Assembly (NCBI RefSeq): GCF_000003815.2
Contig: NC_049997.1
Span: 14,386,706-14,423,344 of the forward strand
Length of the DNA stretch: 36,639 nt
Direction: 5' to 3'
Source: Branchiostoma floridae
Lineage: Eukaryota > Chordata > Leptocardii > Amphioxiformes > Branchiostomatidae
The notes under the pieces were generated by a model, which was not told the origin of the DNA, searched no databases, and saw nothing but the letters and a program-made list of their open reading frames with translations. Each line of letters starts with the position of its first letter. Positions within the stretch are counted from its first letter, which is position 1. Shown here piece by piece: positions 10,101 through 20,489 of the stretch. Both the position numbers and the translations under genes were made by a program.

Positions 10101-13100
10101 CTCTGTAGGGAAATGGACCATTTTTTTTTTTGTTTTTTAGTATCGCTCATTCAAAAGTTTTCACAGATAATTCTGCCCATGTTCAGGCCCGGATCCTCTG
10201 GACCTGGATCGTACCTGTACCTGGATTTTTTGTACCATGGCCACGTCGACAATAAAATTACCATATCACGAGAAATATTTCTGGTCTGGCTATCCCTTGA
10301 CATCAGTGCTGTCATGGATACCTCGCAGCAAAAGCTTGTGACAAATAAGCACACCAAGTTTTTTGTGGAGAGTGGTCGTAAACACATCTTTCCTATGAAT
10401 AATTTAGTGGCAAGCCGTAATGTTATGTCAGGGACGTCGACATCTAGATAGCTCTTGTCTTCAAAGGAAGCTCGACTCCATCAGAAAACGGCACATGAAA
10501 AGCACAAAATAGCCAGTGACGAACCCTTCCAGTTCGGGCTAGATGACACAGATATATGTCCTAAAATACTTATACATATGCGTGGATGTGCAAAAGAAGT
10601 TCATTTTTATTTGCAACGAGGTTCTATTGTAAAAGCCCCAGAATGTCTGTGTGTAATGTATGATTGATGAACTACAATACTTTATACATTATATTTCCGC
10701 TGTTTCTGTATCGACTACAATGTATTACATATCATTCAAAAGCTTCTGTAATTCTTTTCCTATGATATGAAACTCATTGATAGTAAAATCATGAAACGAG
10801 CACTAGGCCTGCTTACGTGAACTGGCCACCAAAAGAAAGTGCCGAAATTTTTCCTGCCTGTGTCCAACACTGTTTCGTTCTATAGGTACGAATGCTCTTT
10901 CCATGTAATAAAGTCATTTTTGGTACTCCAAACATCCATATTTTAGTGCATTTGATTAGGGTAGAGGCGAGTATCGCAAAAGCTTTATCCTCGAACTTTT
11001 TGCCTTCATGAGAAGCTACGTGACTTGGTCTCTTTGGACAAGGACACCGTGTTTGTCCATCTCCTCGTCCAGTTAATTACAGCTCTTCTTAAAAGCTCTA
11101 TAAAAAGAAGCCAATCTACTCCCCTACACCAAGGACGTGATATAACGTCCTTGTGATATAACGTCCTTGTGATATAACGTCCTTGCCTACACCGTGTCCT
11201 TTGTTAACTGCATCACACAATCATAGTTTTCGCACACCCCGTTACTCCTTAACTTAAGAGCAAATGTCTGTAAGAATCAAACAACAGTGCTCAGGGTCAA
11301 AAAATCTATTGGCAGCAAATACAGCATATTTCAATACATCTTCATACATTGTATTCCTCTAATTCACCATGACACGAAGGAGTGTTTGTTTATGCCTGTT
11401 TTGAAAGCACCTGTAGCAACCATCACAGTTGTGGGGGATTGCCTCTCCGAAGTGGTCGAGGATTTTGGTAGGGATACCCTAAAACTCAGTTTACGTTGCT
11501 AAAATGAGAAAAACAGCGAACATAAAAAGTAGCTGGGTCGACCGAGTCGTTCTCGTGTGGACTTTGGTTCAGCTAGTGACTCAAGTGGCAGCTGGTAAGG
11601 CAATTTTAGTCTTTTTACTGCAGAAGATTCTTTCTTTTGTACCTCGCCTCCTTAGCAGGCTCTAGTCTAGGATTCTTGCATTTTTTCTAACGGCATGTCA
11701 TCATGTTAACTGTATGGAAGTCGATTTCTATCCCTCCTCTACGTTGCCCCTTTCGGTGCTACTTGGGGGCTAACCTCAAAGTAGAAGTATAAATGAATGC
11801 TTGCGCAGTACAAACGTAAGAAGATATGGGTGGATTTTGACAATATTTGATGTGCTGGTAGGTCTTGGAAAGACAAACGTCGACGTCAACGTAATAGGTT
11901 GAATGCGGCAACGGAATTTGACATTAGTACGAGTAAGTTGAAATAACGTAGTCATACATTCTCCATATGTTTTCGGTATCTATACATGTCATGGTATGTA
12001 GTATACTTTCGCGGTGGCGAGAAAATGGGATGTTCGAGGTAGCGCCTTACCGCGAACTTAATGCATTTTCATTACTGTACTGTATGTAGTCATACTGTAT
12101 AGTATAAGTACTCAGCGTAGTAGAGATAGAAACCGACTTCCATACAGTTAACATGATGACATGTAGGGGGTATACTGAGGTCTACATTGGAGAATTGTGC
12201 TTGGGTGGCGTTTTATCGTTCACTTTCAGTTTTCCTCTTCTAGTCTACTTTACTACAAAGACAAAGTCTCCCCACAAGTGGCCAAAGTAGTTTGAAAAAA
12301 AAAAACACGAGCGGACACACCGGGTCAGCACCAGACAATCATAGTTTTCATACAGTCCATAAAACCTAAAAATACCACGGTGCATCTTTATGTTATATTG
12401 TGTTCCTCTAATTCACCATGACAGGAGGGGTGTTTGTTTATACATGTTGTGGGGCACTTATGACAACCAAGTGCAATCAAACTGATGGCACATCAGAAAA
12501 AAAAAACAGGCTGGTCATATCGACTATGAAACATTATGATATAGACAGTATTACACTACATACAATGGCATGTATTCTAAAAGACGACTACTCTATTTCA
12601 AATTCCATGTTCATAGCCACATTGGACATATATCAAATATGATCCTAATATATCCATATCTTACTGTGCAAAGTAACAAAAGGACAATATATCAACGTCC
12701 GTTATCAGAGTTCGGCGACCTCATGTCTCCATGAAATATATATCTTATGCAAATGGTACTCATTTGCATAATCCATGCGTAGTGATGTTCACCTTCAACT
12801 AACACATGTCACAAGTATTAAGTTTTGTTATCTTGATGTGAAAAGCTATCTGCAACCTAAATGTCAAGACCAAATCATACTCGCCTCGCCATTTCAGTGT
12901 GAATAGCTTGAACCTACCCACGAGTAGCTCAGTAAAAAGAGGTCCTTTAAGGTAACGTATGACGCCAACGTTGTAAATGTTACATCCCATAAAATCATAA
13001 CAAAGGAGCACAGAATGCCCTTCTTATGAATAATGAGTGCCAAGGACACGCTGGTGGACGGGATTATGAATAAGCATGTTAGCGCGGCTTCGAAAACGCA

Positions 13101-16100
13101 TGTTTAGCATAAGGATACAGAAGATGTTGGTCATTTTAAAGATAAGAGACAATGATAACACAGGAAATAAAGTCAGTTGTTGGAAAAAAAAACTCCTGTG
13201 AACTAGAAAGGCCGACATTTGCTTGGCAGCAAATACAGCATATTTCAATCCATCTTCATCCCAATGCAAAAATGTACTGTTCAATATCAACCTTTTGCAG
13301 AACTTGACCTGTCCCACAACATCATCCCACTCCAAACTTGATTTTTAAAAAAGCCCCCCCCCCCCATACAATCATGGACTCTTCCAGAACACCCCTATCT
13401 ATGCAAAATGGACTGGTCTATGTGACCCATTTCTATTTCTAGTGCTTAAGCTGGCCCAATACCAAATTCCAGATCAGTTGGCTTTTTCATGACACATGAA
13501 GCAAAAACATACATTTTTCGTCAAAAATGGCAAAAAATCCCAAATCGAACAATTTTAAGTGATGTACACCACAGGTGCGAATAGATCTATGTGGCCACAT
13601 ACCATACGCACCTTCATACCTAATTTCAGATCATTTGGTTGTAATGCAAAGGCATGGGAGCCAAAACTTAACATTCTTAGTCTAAAAATGGCAAAAAAAT
13701 CTATTCCCAAAGTGAAAAAAAGTACTGTGGGCACCTGTACAACACACCATGCCGAATTTCAGGTCATTTGGTTTCAATACAAGGGCATAGGAGCCAAAAA
13801 TATATATTTTTAGTTAAAAATGGCTAAAAGTCACAAAATAACAAGTCATCTAGGAAGAAAGTGTTGATGAGGTCCTGTGGTCATATGTCCAATGCACCTC
13901 TTTACCAAATTACAGGTCATTTGGTTTTAATACAAGGGCATAGGAGCCAAAAATATACTTTTGTAGTCAAAAATGGCCCAAAAAAACATAATAACTCATT
14001 TTTAAGAGATCTATGAAGAAAGTGTTGATTGGTTCCTGTGCTCATATGTCCAATGCACCTCTGTACCAAATGTACCAAATGTCAGGTCATTAGGTCTAAA
14101 AATGACCAAAAATCCTAAATGTCATAATTTCTAAGGCCTCTATTAAAAAAGTGAAAAAAACGCCTGGGGTTTTTTGCTATCTCTATTTCCATGCCAAATT
14201 TCAGCTAATTTGGCCCCAAAATGAAAAAAAGTTGAATCGATTTGAAGGTTTGACAGGAGGAGAAAAAGAAGAAAAAGAGACGCGACCAAAAACAATATAT
14301 TGCAATCCATACTGTTGTATGGATTGAAATATAACTAGAAAGGCCGACATTTGCTTGGGAGCAAATACAGCATATTTCCATCCATCTTCATCCCTATGCA
14401 AAAAATATATTGTTCCATATCAACCCTTTGACGTCATATATGACGATATCGTTTCATGTTTACCCCAGCGCCGATATGTAACGCACCGCTGGACTTGTTC
14501 TTCGTTCTGGACGGATCCGGTAGCGTAACTTACGCCAACTTCGATAAGGTGAAAGAGTTTACTGAGAACGTGGTGAACGCTTTCGACATCAGCGCGAGCT
14601 CCACCAGGGTCGGTGTAGTGCAGTACTCTACCTCCAACACGTGAGTTATAAATATAATCTGGTCATCGTTTGAAAGATGAAAATCAGCGCCCATTCTCTA
14701 GATACAGATATTATATACGGATGTTATAAAAAGCTACCTGTAGAAGAGGCAATATGAGGCACTTAGATGTTCTATGTATATTTCCAACAGTATTTGACCT
14801 ATTGCCGTCACACAAATCTCATGTACAGAGAATTAAAGAGAACTGAGTCATTCATTCGAAGATTTCGGTGAGGCCGTAGTTTTTAGTTGGAGAACAGTTT
14901 ACTATTTCCATAGTACATTGCAAGGTTTTAAAGAAACGCTGGCACAGATTTTGTTTCCAAAAGTCATATTGTTTTTCAGCTTGGAATTCAACCTTGGTGA
15001 CCATTCTGACAAGCCATCTACCCTGGCCGCTATTGACAGCATCTCGTACCAGGGTGGCGGCACAAGGACCGGGTCCGCTCTGGAGTTCGCCCGTCTGAAC
15101 GCAGCATGGAGAGGCGGAAGTGTTCCAAAAGTACGGTCATAAAAAAAAAAAACATTCATCATATGATGGATCGTCGACGCGTCATTCATCATTCACAATC
15201 TTCCAACATTTGCATGTAAAAGAACCCGACACAATTATCGAAAAGAGTTGACGTGACTTGGCTGAATAGTTTTAGAACCAATCTTCTTAGGGCGTGGTCT
15301 TGAGGTGATTTTTGTTAAATACTTCGCCACCTTCCTCCCTTTTCAGGTGATGATTGTCGTGACTGACGGTAAGTCAGGTGATTCTGTGGCGTCGTCTGCT
15401 AATGACCTGGCCTCCCAAGGGGTGGATGTCTACGCCATCGGCGTGGGCAACTACGATGCCACACAACTTCTGGAAATCGCTGCCGGCAACCAGAACAACG
15501 TAATTGAGTTGACCGACTTCAACGCACTGAGCGCAGAGATCAATCAGATTGCCCAGACTGTCTGTGCAGGTTAGTGTCTATATCAGAACTCATGTAGAAA
15601 AACATAGAATACAGACAGCTATTGGAGCCAATTTCTCGATTTTCCATTTTGCATTGCTGTCTTGGATCATACTGAATCCGTGAATGTAAGATAAGAGTTG
15701 AATATGATAACCATACAAAAAGTGTACCAGATATTGGGCCTAAGTGATAATGGTATCGGTGCTTCTCTCTTTACGGTAGGTCATGCCGGCAAAAAAATAA
15801 ATATGTTCCCCAAATTAACTCACAAAACCGTTCTTCCTTCCTCACAGCTGCCCAGACTAACCCGTGCCAGAGCAATCCATGCCAGAACGGTGGCCAGTGC
15901 GTCAGCATCAATAATGGCCAGGCTTACCAGTGCAGCTGTCCTACGGGATTCGTGGGCGCCAACTGCCAAACAGGTGAGAACCGTCAGGATGGCCCTTTCA
16001 CACAGCAGAGCTTCGGCCGAACTTAACACGACTTTCCACTCTCCGCACAAGTAAAATAATGGGCACCTGACTTCACTCGGGGACTTAAAAGGCAAAGAAG

Positions 16101-19100
16101 AGAGAGGAAATGGGATCGTCCCCTTACTTTTTTTAGTTTATATCACCATTGTATTCCTGAGATACTAGTAAATCCTGTACAGATTTTGGAGGGACTTACA
16201 TACCCAGCATACCTGTAGACTACTAGCATTCCTGTTGAAAAAATGCCTGTACAATTCCTAGAATTGCAGACTGAACACAATTATATACCATTTGGCTCGC
16301 CCCTGAGGCGTCGCCAAAAATGAGCGATATTTAAGACTAGTATTCCAAAGATGTGCATATGTCTGACTTAATCCCCTGTACATGCCAGGTTTTAGTTGAG
16401 GTAGCTTTTTCATGTATCGGTAGTTCAGCTTCATCTGCGGGGTAAACTATTTCCGTTGTTTTTTAGGGTATTTAGGAATATCAATTGTGAAGGGCGGTGG
16501 TTTCAAATTGCAATATTTTCGAAATGACACGCATATGATATAGGGAGAGAACACTGGAATATGGTAATGCCGGAATATGACAATGTTTAATTGGTAGACA
16601 TTCTTTTTCTTTCTTTCTGTTCTATATAGCCGTGCAATGTCCTACACTATCCAACCCTGCAAACGGCGCTGTGAGCTACAGCTCCAGGAACTACGGAGAT
16701 GTGGCCTCCTACTCGTGTAACACAGGATACAACCTGAATGGCTACTCTACACGGACGTGTCAGTCTTCAGGCTCATGGAGTTATAGTGCACCAACTTGTG
16801 GTGGTAAGTGTAGCAATTGATCATCGCATATGTAAAATAGCAGTGTATTGATGCAGGAAACTAGACATCGACACACATGTCAAATTTCCGGCTTCAATAC
16901 AATGACAAAGGAACATAAGAAATGCACGCTTGGTCTGACAATAGCCAAAAAAACTTAAAAATGAGTGATAATAAAGTTGAATATTCCAAAGGTGTGCACA
17001 TATGTCTAACTCAATGCCATGCGCATGCCGTGTTTTAGTTGAGGTAGCTTTTACATGTATCGGTAGTTCAGTTTCATCTGCGGGGTAGAATATTTTTGTA
17101 AAGATATAGGGTATTTAGGAATATCAATTCGAACAACGGTGGTTTTAAATGGCAATATTTTCGAAATGACAAATATAGTATAAGGAGAGAACGATAAAAT
17201 ATGACAGTGTTGCATTTACTTGGAATATCATCTTTCTCTTTCTTTCTTTGTCATTTAGCCGTGCAGTGCCCGACACTATCAAACCCTACAAACGGCGCTG
17301 TGAGCTACAGCTCCAGGAACTACGGAGATGTGGCCTCCTACTCGTGTAACACAGGATACGACCTGAATGGCTACTCTACACGGACGTGTCAGTCTTCAGG
17401 CTCATGGAGTAATAGTGCACCAACTTGTGGTGGTAAGTGCAGCTATTGATCGTCGAATATATTACATAGCAGTGCATTGATGCTGGAATCTAGACATCGA
17501 CACACATGCCAATTTTCTAAATTTATTTTGTTCTTGGACAGACGATGACAATGTGTCACTGCACTCAAGTTAGCAACTACTTATATTAACAGTACCACAT
17601 ATACAGTATAGATTTCAAGTCATTTGTCTCCGATATATCCAGGATAAAGGAACATAAGAAATGCACGTTTCGTCTTACCTTACTTTTACCTAGTCCCATC
17701 CTCACGTCTGGCAAAAGCCAAATAAACCAAAAAGATTAAAGATATTAAAGTTAAGTATTTCAAAGGTTTGCATAATTATATGTCTGACTCAACCACATGT
17801 ACATGCCAGGTTTTATTTGATGTAGCTTTTATATGTATCGGCAGTTCAGCTTTATCTGCGGGGTAATCTATATCCGTTGTGCTTGAAAAGAGGGTATTTA
17901 GGAATATCAATTGTGAAGGGCGGTGGTTTCAAATTGCAATACTTTCGAAACGAAAAATATGATAAAGTGAATATGACAATCTTGCATTTACTTGGTAGAC
18001 TTTCTATCTCTTGCTCTCTCCGTTCTTTAGCCGTGCAGTGCCCCACACTATCCAACCCTACAAACGGCGCTGTGAGCTGCAGCTCCAGGAACTACGGAGA
18101 TGTGGCCTCCTACTCGTGTAACACAGGATACAACCTGAATGGCTACTCTACACGGACGTGTCAGTCTTCAGGCTCATGGAGTTATAGTGCACCAACATGT
18201 GGTGGTAAGTGCAACTATTGAACATCGAATATATTACATAGCAGTGCATTGATATGCTGGAAACTAGACATTGGCCCACATGCCAAATTTCAGGTTTAAT
18301 GTTTGGCTTGGATACAATGACGAAGGAACATGAGAAATGTATGATTCGTCTGACAATAGCCAAATCAACTTGCGGCTATAACAAATGAGTGATATTAAAT
18401 TTGAGTATTCTAAAGGTGTGCACATGTCTAATTCAATCCCATGTACATGCCAGGTTTTAGTTGAGGTAGCTTTTACACGTATCGCCACTTCAGCTTCATC
18501 TGCGGGGTAATCTATATCCGTTGTTTTTGAAAAGAGGGTATTTAGGAATATCAATTCGAACAAAGGTGGATTCAAATTGCAATATTTCGAAATGAAAAAT
18601 ATGATATAGTGAAAATGACAGTGTTTCCTTTAACTTGGTAGACTTTTTTTCTTTTTCTTTCTCCGTTCTTCAGTCGTGCAATGCCCCACACTATCCAACC
18701 CTACAAACGGTGCTGTGAGCTACAGCTCCAGGAACTACGGAGATGTGGCCTCCTACTCGTGTAACACAGGATACAACCTGAATGGCTACTCTACACGGAC
18801 GTGTCAGTCTTCAGGCTCATGGAGTTATAGTGCACCAACTTGTGTTGGTAAGTACAACTATTGAACATCGAATATATTACATAGCAGTGCAATGATGAAC
18901 AAGGCGTTTTATTTGTTATGACATGCTGTGAGCCTCCATTGTGCTTGGCTGTATCATACTTTGATGAAGAAGAAACTCCCAACAGAAAACTAAAGGTTAA
19001 GTTGTTAGAAATCATAGAATCTCCACTTATCTTAATTATCCATATGCTCTGGAAGGAACATCAAATAACTCAGTACAATATTTTTGTTGTTCAGTTGTGC

Positions 19101-20185
19101 AGTGTCCCATACTGAGCTCCCCTACAAACGGTGCAGTGAGCGGTTCCAACTCCTACGGAGATGTGCTCACCTTCACATGTATCCCAGGATACACTCTGGC
19201 TGGTGCTTCGTCACTAACATGCCGGGCGGATGGGACTTGGAGTGCGAGTCCACCAACCTGTGAACGTAAGATAGAATCATTGATTTAGATATTTGAATGG
19301 GAAGGGAGCAATAATCCAATGGCAATCAGTAAAAGTATTGTTTTCTAGTGCGAGGAAACTAAATCGTTAGCATAAAAAGCAGTCTGGGGGCTTACTACTT
19401 CCGTGTATTGATGAACACGGCGCTGTCCTTGCTTTGATCCCAACCCATTCACAGTATTGTGCTTTGTTCTATTGTAGTATGTTTTAGACAAAATGATTTG
19501 TATGAGACTTAGCGTTACCTTTACTGGATAAAAACAGTATAGAGACGAGGCTACTTATTTGCCTGTATCGAAATGTTCCGTGTAATCTATTATCTTTGGG
19601 CAGAAATAGTACATTGAAATATATTTCCTGCTGCGCTTTAGTCAACGTCTTTTTAGAATTTGTTTTGAAAAAAAAATGCATGTAATACGCTGAAGTAGTT
19701 TAGTGGATTACTACATCGTGAATGTATTTGTCCTGACATACTGTGAATCCACATTGTGCTCGGTTGCATTACTCTTTGAGGGAAAAGGCGTTGACTCTTA
19801 AAAACAGTATAGAGATTGTGTTACTTTTCATTTGCATGTAGTTGGACAATGCCCCGTACTGACAGCCCCTACAAACGGTGTCGTGAGCGGTTCCAACTCC
19901 TACGGAGACGTGGTTACCTTCACCTGCAACACAGGATACAACCTGGTCGGTTCCTCTACACTTACCTGCCTGTCGAGTCTGGCCTGGAGTGGGAACCCAC
20001 CAACATGTGCAAGTACGATGTTCATTAACAAAATAGATTACAAAAGTTACATTTAGGCATCTAGATGAACATAGAATATTCTATAGGTATGATAGTAGAA
20101 GGTTGTATGATTAGCTAGGCATTTCAGTGGGGATATGAAATAAGTTTTCTGATTCTTACAAATAATGCATATATATATATATGTC

Positions 20186-20221
<36 letters not shown>

Positions 20222-20427
20222 TGTAAATGTATTTAAGTTCGCGGAGATTTAATTTCGCGGTAGCTGGAAAATGGACTTTTCGCGGTGGATTTAATTTCGC
20301 GGTAGCACCATGCACTGTAGTCTCTTACTGTTCAGGAATATTTTTCGCGGTGGCTTTAAATTCGCGGTGAAGCGGCCGCCGCGAAAACCGCGAACATTAA
20401 TCCACCGTGAACGTTTCTGCATTTACA

Positions 20428-20489
<62 letters not shown>

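Larger units (their letters stand above)
8037..11361 (+). repeat. Duplicated unit B
   Basis: The second copy of the unit is about 3.3 kb from leader to leader (exon B to exon C starts are 3,320 bp apart). It carries an additional segment at 8455-8771 missing from unit A and lacks the 1.0 kb segment present in unit A at 1723-2726. Its 3' end joins unit C without a gap at TCCTCTAATTCACCATGAC. Confidence 0.8.
11362..13477 (+). repeat. Duplicated unit C (rearranged, truncated)
   Basis: Unit C starts with leader and first exon C. At about 11740 collinearity with unit B breaks. Unique sequence (11740-11924), an inverted piece (11925-12165), more unique sequence and a fourth leader relic follow. 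Direct collinearity resumes at about 12620 and stops for good at about 13477 (CCAGATCAG), so the 3' portion with the TATA-like motif is absent here. Confidence 0.75.
14641..16629 (+). other. Introns of the vWA-EGF part
   Basis: These four introns (14641-14979, 15131-15346, 15570-15847, 15974-16629) hold no further coding sequence that I can support. The last one has the first copy of the sequence that precedes each A-type CCP exon (from about 16330). Confidence 0.6.
16330..18673 (+). repeat. Tandem A-type CCP exon-intron units (four)
   Basis: The upstream intron of each CCP1-4 exon shares motifs such as TAGTTGAGGTAGCTTTT, TTCATCTGCGGGGTA and GGGTATTTAGGAATATCAATT. The exon-to-exon periods are 629, 772 and 643 bp. 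Introns differ at many positions and by indels, whereas the exons differ at only a few bases. Confidence 0.85.

Noticed and set aside
4869-11186. CRISPR-like array in the 17-bp repeats
   Set aside because: Two or three directly abutting units without spacers in an intron-rich animal genome are a minisatellite.
15698-16054. Longer open frame overlapping the EGF exon in another frame
   Set aside because: It lacks the EGF cysteine pattern, which is clear in the correct phase-1 frame of 15848-15973.
19832-20056. CCP6 frame read through into the following intron
   Set aside because: The reading continues past the donor AA|GTACGA without domain content; the phase and length of 171 bp fix the exon end at 20012.
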